Source of the DNA: Allium sativum
Lineage: Eukaryota; Streptophyta; Magnoliopsida; Asparagales; Amaryllidaceae
Assembly (NCBI GenBank): GCA_030737875.1
Contig: CM060911.1
Coordinates: 95,128,599-95,192,598 of the forward strand
DNA: 64,000 bases
Reading direction: 5' to 3'
Shown in pieces: positions 1 through 11,270 of this stretch; within the stretch, counting starts at the first letter, position 1, and each line of letters opens with the position of its first letter. The notes below the pieces were generated by a model. It was not told where the DNA came from. It did not search any database and saw only the letters and a list, made by a program, of their open reading frames with translations. Both the position numbers and the translations under genes were made by a program.

Positions 1-1258
1 GAGAAAAACGCTTGATCGATGCATAGGATTTCAGCAAAACAAAATGATCAAGCTTAACTCCCTGGATCCGAAAAAGTACCTGAGTTCGGGATACAAAGTT
101 TTGATTTAGCAAATGAAGGACACGTGGATCTAAGGAGTTTGCATGATCAACATGTGGTTTTAGACCATTTCCCTCTGATCCATTGGATCAGAATCCAGGA
201 CTTGGATGTGAAATTGAGGCGCGCACAGGCTTGAACCACAGACTTGATACTCAAAACGCTCCAACAACAAGCATTAGGTCTGGAAATTGGCATCAGCTAC
301 TTAATGGCGACAATCATGTCATGGAAATAATCTGTAGAATCTTGAGAGGAAGATTACCCAGCTCTCTCTCGATGTATCCAAAATTCAAGGAACACAACGG
401 ACTTCAAACTACCGATGTTGGAGGCTTGTGACGGCAGGAAGGATCCTACCTCCCATCTAATGTGATACATCAGACACTGGAAGTACTTTGGGTATTTGGC
501 AATGTCTTGGAAAAAAATCCTTCCCCCTCTATCTCTCAGACTTGGCTGCCATATAGTTCAAGCAGCTAGAATCAAATTCTATCAAGAGCTAGGACAACCT
601 AGCGGATAATTTTGTTGAACAATTCAGGATTTATATCGCCATATCCAAAAATGTGATGATGCTCACTATAATCAAGCAGAGGAAAGAAGAATCTCTACTT
701 AAATTTCTAAAGTGTTTTAATGTTGTTATGGCTTCTATGGATCGATCAAATCCGTCGATGGTATTTATGTTCGTAGTATCTGATATCTTGGACAACTCAG
801 AGTACAAGATTTCTTTGGAGAGTGATCCCCAACGGGACCTAGGGGATTTCTATATTAAACTAGAAAGATTCCTAAGGTAGGAGGATGTCAAAACTAATCG
901 TGAATCTATCCAAGTGAACCGTGTCAAAGACGGGGAATCATCCCACTATGAGAAGAATAAAGGAAAGAGGAAAGTTGATGGCAATTCAGGCCCCGCAAAC
1001 CAGATCAGAAAAGGATGGAGATACGACTTGTATACAAAATTGAATACGAATCTAGAGCAGATATTCCTATATATCAAAGATTACCTTCTGATAAGAAAGA
1101 AATATGGATGGGAGCCCACCGAAAGAGACCTGGATTCAGTAGAGTTCTGTCTGTTCCTGAAAGGGACAGGCGTGAAATAAACAAATGTTGGCATTTAAGG
1201 GATGTCATTGAGGACCATGTAAAAACCAAAATTAAGTCCAGAATGGAGCTGCTGTGAT
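1..1258 (+). pseudogene. Tat-like Ty3/gypsy gag remnant
   Basis: This is a decayed capsid/nucleocapsid (gag) region of a Ty3/gypsy retrotransposon. Around 550-880 the plus-strand reading gives a retrotransposon gag-type stretch: NLADNFVEQF, then IKQRKEESLLKFLKCFN, then FYIKLERFLR. This matches the usual order of 'aggregation into a virus-like particle' motifs in plant Tat gag. At 1000-1257 a second frame reads IEYESRADIPIYQRLP and later CWHLRDVIEDHVK, the position of the C-terminal 'LKDEIE' segment. Stops and frame changes break the frame throughout, so no functional protein is made. The remnant begins before the window and ends where an LTR starts at 1259. The gypsy call is solid. The Tat lineage is inferred from motif style. 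Confidence 0.6.
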
Positions 1259-1977
1259 TGTTAACCAGCCTTTTGGCAAGGCAGTCACATTCTGGATTTC
1301 TAGCTATGGAAGTGCTCTGGACTTGAGCGTGGATTTAAACAAACCTCTATATGCTTGGTTAAACTAATGGATATCCTAAAAGATTTGGATTTTAGCTTGT
1401 GAAATCTCAGCTCGGCCTTCTCAATTCGGCCATTATTCATGTGCTTCTGTTCAGGTAGGCAAACTGGCCTCGATTTGGCCATGACTTCGGTTCAGCCATG
1501 TCTTGAATTTTCTATGTCGAACACGCCCAATTCGACCACGCCAAATTGAAAGGGGCACGTCCTTGGTACGTGTCCCACTCTTCCCACTACTAAACTCATT
1601 AAGACCACGATCTCAACTACTCAGCAACTGGCTTTACGTGGCTATGCCAAACCAGATTCGGCTCCTTCTATAAATACGTGGAATTTGGATATTCAAAAGA
1701 TCTTCTTGTTTTTTGGCACCTATATGTAAGGACTTTGTTGTTGCAACACTCAACTCTCATTTCTCTCTTTTCTAACTAAAAGCTAACTGTATTTGTAATA
1801 ATATAGTATAATAAATGATAGATTACATTAAAGTGGATATAGGCTAGATTGCCAAACCACTATTTATTTGTGTGTCCTTTACATTTCTTTCTTTCTGTGA
1901 TTTGATATCGTCGTGATTTTGTGATTATTATTAGATTTTAGGTGTTGTACTCGAGAATATCACTTTTTGAGTCAACA
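1259..1977 (+). repeat. LTR of Tat-like gypsy element
   Basis: A 719-bp long terminal repeat. It begins TGTTAACCAGCC and ends ...GAGTCAACA. It is recognisably related to the LTR at 30449-31222: both start TGTTRACCAGCC, carry a TATA-type box (CTATAAATACG here), and share the late motif GGCT...CCAAACCACTAT before the 3' end. The two are old and diverged. Upstream lies internal gag sequence and downstream lies gag-start sequence, so this is not a simple intact element. Boundaries are by eye and may be off by a few bases. Confidence 0.6.
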
Positions 1978-2640
1978 TATTGGCATGCTAGGAAGGGGCA
2001 TGCAACTTGGCCATTAGCTTGAAAAAAATAGGGTACTCGAGGATTTAAGCATGGTTAAACAGAGGAAACCGATACTAGCACTCATGCTGAAGGTACAGGA
2101 ATAGAAGAAAGTCAGGAGGCTTCCTCTACTAGCGACCCAACCATCTATCTAACGCGGGAGGAGATGAATGGATTGCTTAAGGAACTAAAGTCACGCATTG
2201 AGCAACAAGATGAACTCCGTCACAGGCAAGAGGAGATGATGAACACCTTCCTCGCAAGAATATATGGACCTGGAAGGCCAACAGGCCAATGAATAGTGCG
2301 ATAACTCGTGCAGATGCAGTGCCACGAACCAGGCTCGGTTTGGTGGCTGACCCAGTTCAATTTGACATGGATGTCTAACGAACTCCTACTGGAGGCAACT
2401 GCCCTGGAAATACTTGAATAACTCACAAAATTTCGTGTCGTTGTGCTTCAGATGATAATGTTATAAACATGTCTCAGGCTCGAGCACATGTGGCTTTGGA
2501 AAGGAATGCGCAGGAGCTCCAATTCGGCCATGCCGAACCTGAACCCAGGGCAGAGTCGATCCGGATTTTATCGCTATGGACAGGCATAAAACTTTTGTCT
2601 TCCTTAGAGTTATTTCTCCAGGTTGTCTGCCTTAATAACC
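1978..2640 (+). pseudogene. Tat-like primer-binding site and gag 5' start
   Basis: Directly after the LTR lies TATTGGCATGCTAGGAAGGG. It resembles the TGGCGTGCC-type tRNA primer-binding sites used by some plant gypsy elements. A decayed gag N-terminus follows from about 2060, reading HAEGTGIEESQEASSTSDP and then a charged helical stretch REEMNGLLKELKSRIEQQDE with HRQEEMMNTF. Stops appear from about 2290. This is the beginning of a second gag copy downstream of the LTR, on the same strand as the gag fragment at 1-1258. Confidence 0.5.
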
Positions 2641-3472
2641 TTTGAGCCTAACTCATTTAACCTATCTAAATATAGTCGAGTCAAAAGGTCGGATAATAAA
2701 GTCATGATGAAACATCCTTAGCAAAATAATTGCAATATCCATTAAACTTATGAAGTCTGATTTATTTTATAATACCAATTTTTTTATTCAATAAAAAATA
2801 TTTTGCAATATCAATAAAATGCTTTGTATTACAAAAATAATAACATCAAGTTAACCTTGTCAACAATACTATTTTTTCATAATATTCGCAGTCTGTTGTC
2901 ATTATTATGTCATTAACAATACAACATAAAAGTTATAAAACATATTGATGACAATGTTAATAATGTATTGTTGAAATATGAACAATAACAATATCAACCA
3001 CAAGTTATTAAATATAATATTGTTAACAATGTAAAATAAATGTTGTTTTAAGTATGAATTGGGTTAACACTACGTTGATGTTGTAAAATAAAAAATAAAT
3101 CAAATTTGCAATGGTATTTTGCTATTGTCTAACATTCGGTATACAACATTTAATAAGTATTGTTGAAAACTATAAATTTACAATATTAAACAAATGTTGT
3201 TAATTTACGTATTTCAATAACATAAGAAATAAGTTATGGAAAAAACAAATATAGTACAATCTAAAAAAGTCGTCGTTAAAAATTACTTTCTATAATAGTT
3301 TAAACAAACATCGTAGAAATTTTTTATTTACAACTTTTGTACATAGAGAATTTTTTGGAAGAATCAACTACAACATTTTTCTTGACAAATATTGTAAAAG
3401 ATCTACCTTTTTTACAATACTTTGATGAATTGTTGCAGAATCAGTGTTGTAAAATCTTATATTGTTATAGTG
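2641..3472. mobile_element. CACTA-type (En/Spm-like) transposon remnant
   Basis: This AT-rich stretch is filled with short repeats of the type ACAACATTT, TTGTTG and TTGTAAAA in both orientations, a pattern typical of CACTA subterminal regions. Its right edge ends ...TTGTTATAGTG at 3472. Read on the other strand this is CACTATAACAA, the expected CACTA terminus. It abuts sequence of a Mutator-like MITE, so the CACTA element seems to have inserted there. I could not find the matching left CACTA end or a transposase, so the left limit is arbitrary and the copy is probably truncated. Confidence 0.4.
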
Positions 3473-3901
3473 CCAAGATGAGCAAATCAAGATTACAACC
3501 GCTTGTGCAAAAGCAAATAATGACATTACAGCTGAGGAATAAAACTGCTCCAAATAGTAACCCATATACAATAAAAAAATTGTTCGTACTAAAAAAGTGT
3601 CAGAAAATATCTAACAACAATTAAATGTAATAATGGTGATATAAAAAATACAATTTTGCATACAATTAATTAGCTTCAAACTAAAAATAAACAAACTACT
3701 TACTGTTATTACGTTGAATGATGTACTCCACTTAAACTTGGATTTAGATGTAGGATTTTAGAAATAATAAATAAGAAGAAAGATATTTGACTTTTTTTAG
3801 GTGGATAAACTAATTAAAATTCAAACATTATTGAAAGTCAACAGTCTTATTTTATAGGGTGGATTAACTTACTAAAAATGTGGATTAGAATAAAAATTAC
3901 C
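3473..3901 (-). mobile_element. Mutator-like MITE, truncated copy
   Basis: On the minus strand this begins GGTAATTTTTATTCTAATCC at 3901. It continues with TAAGTTAATCCACC, a (T)GACTTT...AATTAGTTTATCCACC stretch, then AAATCCTACATCTAAATCC and GTAAGTAGTTTGTTT. The same ordered words occur at the start of the complete element at 9813-10836 and of the copy at 31685-32663. Only the first ~430 bp are present. The other terminus is missing, replaced by the CACTA-like remnant ending at 3472. Confidence 0.65.
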
Positions 3902-5838
3902 TTACTTTATTTGGTTTGCAGACAGGCTCCTCCTTTTCTTTTTGTCTAAATCACTGAGGTTGCTTCATGTACACCTCTTCCTACAATATATCATTAAAAA
4001 TGCATTATTTACATCTAATTATTTGATGGTCCAATTCTTATACAAGAAATTGTTAGTATCGTTATAATGGACGATGGTTTCACAATAGGTGAGAATGCAT
4101 GATTGAAATCAATTCTAAACAATTGTGAGTACCCTTTAGCCGTTAGTATTATCTTGTGCTTAGTTATTGTATCGTCAACATATCTCTTGATTCAATAAGT
4201 CCACTTGCAGCCTACAATATTTTTATCTTTTGGCAATGGTACTGAAGAACAAATTTTATTTCCTGTAAGGGAATCAAACTCTTCTTTCATGATTGTCCTC
4301 CACTTATCATTGAGTACAACTCGATGGTTAGTGAATGGTTTATCTAGTTTTGGTTCAACACGGTAGGCCTGTTTAAGACAACATAACTTTGGTTGTTAAT
4401 ACTGGTTTGAGATTATGAGCTTGTTCCAGCATTCTCAGATGTCTCTCTGCATTCTTTACCTCTTCCACTATTGGACATAGTGTATTGAGGTGTGGAGTCA
4501 AATCGCGATGCTTGATTATGTGATATATCATTGTTTTGATTTTGCACAAAATTTATATCATCATTATACTCAGGTATGGGTGATATAAAATATATGAGGT
4601 TATAAATTTTCTTGGTGGTTTTTTAGTTGGAGTTGCTAAATGGAAATATCTGTTCAATAAATATCACATGCCATGAGAAGTAAATCTTTTTATTGCTATC
4701 AAGACATTTATAACCGTTGTGATTGATAGCCCTAAGAAAGTGCATGGTAGGGATCTTTAATTATTTGTTAAATGGCCCTTAGATAAGTAATACGGAAACA
4801 ACCAAATACCTTTACATCATTGTATTTGGGTTTGACTTTAGTAGTAACTTTGTAGCACATTTATACTGCAGTACTTTTGTGGTTAACTTATTTACTAAGT
4901 ACACTGTTGTTGCAAAAGCATCAGGCCGGGACTTCAATGGCAGTGATGATTGTGCAAGCAGTGTTAGCCCAATTTCAACAATATGTATGTGTTTTCTTTC
5001 TGTTAGACCATTCTTCTCAGAAGTACGAGGACATGTTACTCTATAAGTTATACCCTTCTTATAAAAAAATCTTTTAAGGTAAGACTTCTTTCCCCCCACC
5101 AGTTTGAAATACTTTTACCCGATGCTTCATGTGTTTTTCTGCATTTGCTATTAACTACATAAATGAATTGTTAGTTTCATATTTTGAGTATAAAAAATAT
5201 ATCCATGCATATCTTCAATAAGAATTAATAAATAAAGTATAATACTTGTGGCCATAGTCAGCATAATTGGGGCTGGACCACATAAGCCAGTAGCAACTAA
5301 CCCTAATGGTTTTTCATATCTTTTTTTAGAGTTTTGAAATGCTAATTTCTGACTCTTTCCCATTTGTTAATATGAACATATATATTTAAGATTTTGTGAT
5401 ATTGATTATGATATTATTGTTATCTAAGACTTGTCTTACAACTTTCATACTTGGATGACCAAGTTTACAATCCCACATATCAAATGTCATACAATCTTCA
5501 TTTTCAGTTCAGTCATATTACAAAAGTGTTCTTTAAATTTTGTTTTATTGAATTTCCAAAGTCAAACTTGTATGGTCCTTTGTTTTCTCTACCTTACAAT
5601 CGAATTTCTTTGGTCAGAATATCTCAAACCAAACAGTACTTTGGAAAGAAATCAAAGAATACATTGTTATCTATAGCACACTGTAAACCACTTTTTTTCT
5701 TTCTAATATGTGGTTCTCCAAGAAGATCATTCAAGTAAAGTTGTTTTGCATCCTTAATATTAGCATGTCCAATGTATGTGATGAAAACTGAATTACCATT
5801 ACACATAAGTAGAGATTGATTACCTTTGTATACTTTTT
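3902..5838 (-). pseudogene. Ty1/copia pol remnant: reverse transcriptase, integrase, GAG-pre-integrase
   Basis: This is the distal half of a copia polyprotein, read on the minus strand from 5838 down. The GAG-pre-integrase part (5838 to ~5370) reads ITYIGHANIK, then DNNVFF and LGHPS. The integrase part (5363 to ~4800) reads GKSQKLAFQNSK, ending in the diagnostic CPRTSEKNGLTERKHIHIVE and LTLLAQSSLPL. This is the copia 'HTSQQNG-ERKHRHI-ETGL-LL-Q' block with the catalytic E region retained. The N-terminal RT part (~4400 to 3935) contains FSPIVKPSSI. Numerous stops and frameshifts are present and the RT active-site YVDD region is absent, the sequence ending at a MITE. It continues upstream on the minus strand at 6613-7335. 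Confidence 0.75.
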
Positions 5839-6612
5839 CTAGGACTGTCAATAGGTCATGTCGGGTCAGGTTCGAATCGGGTCAACTCGGGTTCGGGTTG
5901 ATTTATAAATGGGTCAAGTCAACCCGTTTATTAAACGAGTCATTTTTTCCTAACCCTAACCTGACCCGTTTGAAAATGGGTTGACCCGACACATCCCGAC
6001 CCGTGTAACCCATTTAACTAAATGTGTTGGGTCGGGCCGTGTTGGGTTCACCCGTTTGACCCATTGGCAAATAAAGACCACCAATATAAATAGAAAAAGA
6101 GTCAAATCACCAACGGAAAGCACTATTATATAATCACCAACATGCAGCAAGTTATAAATCACCAACATGAAACTAGCACATATATAAAGCATGAAATCAT
6201 CATATCAAAAAATTATTCTCCATACATAAGAATATATGAGCATACTGCATAAATAAAAGACTAACAGTTTGGAAGAGATACAATTGCTATAAGTAAAATA
6301 TAATTAATAACATACAATAATAAATTAGTAAAATATAACAGCTTACACAAGAATATATGAGCATATTGATTACTGCATACATAAAAGACTAACACTAACA
6401 ACCTATATAAAAGACTAACAATATGGAAGATATACAACATATAATTTGGTTTGGCGGGTCAAATTCGGTTTGGTGGGTCAACCCTAAGCCCACCCGTTTA
6501 TAAAAGGGTCAAATTCGGGTTGACCCGAGAACGACCCGCTAAGTAAACGGGTCGGGTTAACCTGCTAATTTCCATGCGGGTTTTGGGTCATGTAGGAAAT
6601 TGACATCCCTAT
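5839..6612. mobile_element. hAT-like non-autonomous element (GGGTC-rich)
   Basis: This 774-bp insertion splits the copia pol remnant. Its ends are imperfect inverted repeats: CTAGGACTGTCAAT on the left and ATAGGGATGTCAAT when the right end is read on the other strand. The body is dense in GGGTCGGGT and ACCCG words near both ends, around an AT-rich centre. This pattern is common in short plant hAT-derived elements. T-rich flanks give only an approximate 8-bp target duplication (TACTTTTT against ATTTTTTT). There is no credible coding sequence. Confidence 0.55.
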
Positions 6613-7335
6613 ATTTTTTTTCCCAAGATTAAGTCTGCTCAGATTATTCATGACTTGATATGTGGATCCAGAGTACCATGCTTCATCTGGAGTATCAACA
6701 AACTTGGCAGTGTCAGTGCAGCTTTCTTGATTGTTTTAACTGTTAGTTTGACTACTGGCTAGATTTGTGCTTGGGTTATTTCTGTCATTATTGTTCACAT
6801 GCTGATTTGCATTGAAGTCAGCGTCGAATCTAAAACAACACCTATTCGAAGTATGACTAAATTTGTCATAGATTTGAATTTGAGGCGATTTTTGGTGCCT
6901 TACCTCCCTGATCTGCCTCTTCCTCTACCAATTTGGCCACCTCTCTGGTAATTATTTCCCTGTCACTTTGTTGTGTTGCTTCTTTCTTGATTCTTGAACT
7001 TATTGCTGGCAGTGTAATCCACAGAGTAATCAATGTTCATTTCTTTCTTTTTCATTAGCCTTCCTTCATGAGCTAGTAGGATTGAATACACACTTATATT
7101 GTAGGATGGGTTTAATTGTTGTTATGAAGGCAACAACTACCTCAAAATCATTGTCAAGTCCGCTGGCTATGTATAAACATTCTCACTTTCATCAACTTTG
7201 AGCCCTGCACAAGTTAGTTGATCACATAAGTTCTTTATCTTCATTAAGTATTCCACTACAATTAGGAGAACTGTATATAACCACAATGCTTTACCAACAG
7301 CTTTTTCCAACGGTCTACCACTGCTCATCATTTCT
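6613..7335 (-). pseudogene. Ty1/copia gag, zinc knuckle and protease remnant
   Basis: This is the upstream half of the copia polyprotein broken by the element at 5839-6612, read on the minus strand. Near 7250-7080 it gives LCDQLTCAGLKVDESENVYI, then GLDNDFEVVVAFITT, the copia gag (UBN2-type) segment. Near 6860 it gives IYDKFSHTSNRCCFRFD, a zinc knuckle with damaged cysteines. Near 6680-6620 it gives DEAWYSGSTYQVMNNLSRLN, the protease region in which the catalytic DSG(A) is altered to YSGS. Premature stops are present. The 5' LTR is not recognisable and the remnant fades at about 7335. Confidence 0.65.
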
Positions 7336-8159
7336 ATGGTATTTTGTTATTTTAATTAGATAACCATTCGAAGTCGTTGAAAACTATTTGTATCATAGCC
7401 ATTGGCAACCATTAGTATCCATTGGAAATCACTGGTATAACTATCTTCTAACCCGAATGCATTTTCATCTTCTCCTAGCTACCTTTAAACGAAAAAAAAC
7501 CATTTTGCTCCTCCCTAAAAGCTAGCAACTCCCGTTTTCCTCCTAAAACACCTCTTATGCCACCAACCACACGCTGACTCTCTACATCCTCTAAGCCTCT
7601 CATAATCATGTATTTCGAAAACCCTAATTATCTTAGATTTTCTAAATTATGCTTAATTACTAATGATTGTTGTCCCTAATAGCCCATTGAATGTTTATTA
7701 TACCCTATTTCATGATACTTGCTTTTATTATCATCAAAATGTCCAAATTATTAGTTAGAATCGATTTGGCATACATATTTTGAATGATTTGGTTAGGTTT
7801 GATTAGGTGTATATGCTTTTCATGCTAATTACTATTAGATTAGTTAGGATTTATTTGAATGATTTGATGTATATGTTTCGTAAATAGTTAGCATTAGATT
7901 CCCTTAACCATTTATTTAAATCAAGTTTGGCACAATATTGTGTGACATGTAAATTAGTTTTTTAAATACTATAATCTAGTAAATTATATATTTAATTTAG
8001 CATATAATCAAACATGGATTATATATTATGCGAAATAGTAAAACCCATATAATTTAGTATGTATTTAATTAAATAGTAAATATAAACACATTAATGCATA
8101 ATGTGCTTTATTTTTTAAATTTAATGAAATAGTGAAATATAAACAAATATTTTTTAAGG
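7336..8159. other. AT-rich stretch without recognisable features
   Basis: I see no gene, terminal repeat pair or domain here. The sequence is AT-rich, with some short direct repetition of GATTTG/TTAGATT words at 7770-7900 and TTTAATTTAGTATATAAT-like words at 7975-8060. It may be decayed repeat sequence. Confidence 0.4.
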
Positions 8160-8790
8160 TAGGCCCTTCACGGGAAACCTCTGTCCTCTATCTTTCTCTT
8201 TAGCATGTATTTTTTCCGTTACCATGGGTTCTTGTCCCTATGAGAGGGTGGATTAAGAGAGTGTGTGTGTGTATGTGCTTTTTTTTAGGTTCTTGCTTTA
8301 GTAGTTGCTGGCTTTGGATGACCTTTTGTTGGTAGCAAATGATGCTGATTTCTTCGCCTGTCATATTCCATTATGCAACCATTACTGTCAAGATGGAAGG
8401 CTGGTTAGTAAAGTTGGATCTGGTGCTGTGGGTTAACAGAGTGTCTAGGTGTCTAGGTAGGCTTGTAAGATAGAAGATGATGGATGAAGCTCTTTTAGGC
8501 CTTAGATTCGCTTCGATATGATTTGGTTCTTTTCTTCTCTTGGGCTGCTATTGCTGGGATAGTCCACTTGTTCTTAAGGCTTGTTATTTTTACCAGTTTT
8601 GTGTTGCCTTTTTTCCCATCTTGGCGATTTTTGTTCCGCACTAAGTTTTGTTCCAAAGTCAGAGTTGCATGTTTAGCACTGTTGTACTGCTTTGGTGAGC
8701 TATCAGAAAAAGGATATTTTACTCCTACTATTGTTATATATGTCATTTTCGTTAAAAAAAATAAAAAAAAATAATTAAAAAATATTAAAT
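8160..8790 (+). mobile_element. Possible LINE 3' end with A-rich tail
   Basis: A block of more mixed composition than its flanks contains TGTGTGTGTGTATGTGC and ends with ATTTTCGTTAAAAAAAATAA followed by further A-rich sequence at 8752-8790. A terminal A-rich tail after a stretch without terminal repeats is what a 5'-truncated plant LINE or a processed transcript copy leaves behind. The open frame at 8523-8774 has low-complexity hydrophobic content and I do not regard it as a gene. No reverse transcriptase motif is visible. Confidence 0.3.
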
Positions 8791-9008
8791 ATTTTGGAGG
8801 ATTTTTAGCCTAATCTGACTAGTGTTGTATATGATCATTATCTGAATATTTGTTTTATCTCAAAACAGACTTCCATATACATTTGATACAATATTTGTTG
8901 CATTTATCCCTATATTGAACAAGTTACAACCACTATAAAGTAATTACGTTTCATAAATTATATTACTTTAAATGGTTTACAAAACTTCGATAGTACTTCC
9001 TTCTCGTT

Positions 9009-11125
9009 TGTAACATCCCGTAAATTTCGACCTTTTAAATTGTTAAATTTAATATACTATTTGAGTTTAGAATGGGTTTTAATTTAAATTTATAATGTTA
9101 TTGATGAACAATCTCAAATTTATTTCTAAAAAACATTTTTTTTGGATAAGATGAATAGTGATTTACAACAATGGAAAAAATTATCAAATTGTATGTATAT
9201 TTGGAATCATTAACTTTGAACTATTAATTATAAAAGAAAATTTAGTAATTGAATCCTTGATTTGTTTTAAAGCTTTAATATAACTAATACGATAAATAAA
9301 TTTATTATAAATTTAGAAATGTTAAGAGAAATTGTAATGAAATGAATTGTCAACAATATATATTGTGTACGTTTTGACTAGCGTATTTAACGAACATTGA
9401 TGGTAAGATTAATACTCCAATAAATTATACATGATCATTTCTTAATATAAGTATAATTTTATGTAAATAAATAAATCTGAGTTTGAAATGGTTCGATGCA
9501 GAACTCAAACTCAAACTTTGAAATTGAATTAGTATTTGGATTACGTACTTTTAGTTTAAGTTGGAGAAGTGAATTAGATGTTAATATGGAAATATAATTT
9601 TGTTTTTAATTTTTACTACAAAATTCATTAAGAATAAACGATGAAATTATCAGGTCTCAAAAACATAATTTATAATAATAAAAAAAAATAAACATTGATG
9701 TTCATTTGTCGATTTCCGATTTTGTTAACGTCGTTTAAATATTTTATATAAATGACCAATGATTGTTGTAACAAATATAACGCAATAAATGAAATTTCAC
9801 TTGAATAATAAAGGCAATTTTTATTTTAATCCACAATATTAGTAAGTTAATCCATCATATTTTATAGAATTATTGACTTTTACTAAAATTTAGATTTTAA
9901 TCGGTGTATCCACACAAAAAATGTACTTATTTTCTCTTCTTCTCAGTCTTCTTCTTTGTGTTTTCCGTCGTCTTCTTATTTCTGGAATCCTAGCATCTAA
10001 ATCCAAGCTGCAGAGTAATTCAACGAGTAATTCAATGTAATAATAGTAAGTAGTTTTTTTTTTTGAAGTTGATTAATTGTATTTTTTTAATGGTTGATTA
10101 ATTGTATTTTTTTAATGTCACCATTATCACATATAATTGTAGTTAGCTATTTTCTGAAATCTTGAAAAAATTGTACATTAGCAGAATACCATTTTATTCA
10201 AATATTGTAATAGGAGTATAGGCTGTTTGGATAACATTCACTATTTAGACCCCCTAAGTAGTTATACTCTCAGACAATTATAATATACAATTTTCTCTTT
10301 TGTTGAATTGTTGGTATTGTTTAATTACTTGCTATTTGTCTAGTATGTAGATCTTGAATTTGATTTTAGTTCTTATTTACTGTTGTTACCCGGTGCAATT
10401 GGTGATGTATCTTCAAAATATTAAGCTATTTGAAAACATTTGATGCGAACTCTTCTACTAGAATCATGTTCTCATTTTTTATTTTCATAATCATCTACTA
10501 CCATATCAAGTCTGATCATGTTCCAAGATAATTAGTGAACTAATTGTATCTAATTGTTTGTTTTTTTAATGAATTCAAGTGCTATCAAATCTATTTTTAA
10601 CACATATTTATTTGTTACTACTTTATCAAATGGAAGGGACAATTCAGCATAAATAATTGTGAAATAACACAGAATTGTGAAAGAAGAAGCACAAAATTGA
10701 TTGTTAGTTATATAATAGAGTGAAATATTTAAGTTAATCCACTCGTGGATTAACTTACAAAATAGTTATGGATTAACTTATTAAAATAAAATGGTGGATT
10801 AACTTATTAAAACCGTGAATTAGAATAAAAATTACCAATAATAAATTATAACTTGTCAGTGCGTTATTCTATTTGTATCGATTCATCGAACACAAAAATA
10901 TTTTATTCCGTATGTTTGGAATTTCCATTTGAGTATAAAATCATTCTATTTTGATTTATGGTGTATCCAATGGCTACCGTTAAAAACACGCATATATTTT
11001 AAATATTGAATCGATATGAGGATATACACAATCTTTGCTAATATTTTGGAATGTGTGAAAACTTCATAAACCTATTCAAATCTCGTAACTGTTGGCTATT
11101 CCTATTCGTTTCTTTTTAAAAGCCG
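9009..11125 (+). repeat. Fragment of a gypsy LTR (5' part), interrupted by a MITE
   Basis: The sequence begins TGTAACATCCCGTAAATTTCG at 9009, the canonical opening of the giant gypsy LTRs seen elsewhere in the window. AT-rich sequence then runs to the complete Mutator-like MITE at 9813-10836 and resumes to about 11125, where the Harbinger element starts. No 3' LTR end, primer-binding site or polyprotein follows, so only part of an LTR can be claimed. The extent to the right of the MITE is uncertain. Confidence 0.4.
9813..10836. mobile_element. Mutator-like MITE, complete, 9-bp TSD
   Basis: A 1,024-bp non-autonomous element. The left end reads GGCAATTTTTATTTTAATCC and then TAAGTTAATCCA. The right end, on the other strand, reads GGTAATTTTTATTCTAATTC and TAAGTTAATCCACC, so the terminal inverted repeats run about 50 bp. 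It is flanked by a perfect 9-bp duplication, AATAATAAA, at 9804-9812 and 10837-10845. That length is characteristic of Mutator superfamily insertions. The right end also holds repeats of GGATTAACTTA, and a palindrome TTAATCCACTCGTGGATTAA near 10735. There is no transposase. Related copies lie at 3473-3901 and 31685-32663. Confidence 0.8.
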
Positions 11126-11137
11126 AGGGTGCGTTCT

Positions 11138-11270
11138 TAACCAACGCGAGCGGGGTATTTGAGTGTGGCATTTGAGCGGGGTATTTGAGCGTGGTACTGT
11201 AGCGAACAGAGAATGTGTTTTTAGCTACGAACGGGGTATTTGAGCATGGTATCTGAGCGGGGTATTTGAG
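11138..11270. repeat. Short tandem repeats in Harbinger left subterminal region
   Basis: Units of the type GCGGGGTATTTGAGYGTGGY occur about four times here, with a remainder (TTGAGCGTGGTATTT) resuming at 20693 beyond the inserted retrotransposon. Before the insertion the array was continuous. Subterminal repeats are common in DNA transposons as transposase binding sites. That role here is inference. Confidence 0.6.

Noticed and set aside
5956..6192. 78-codon minus-strand frame
   Set aside because: It falls in a hAT-like non-autonomous element; hydrophobic low-complexity content without a domain.
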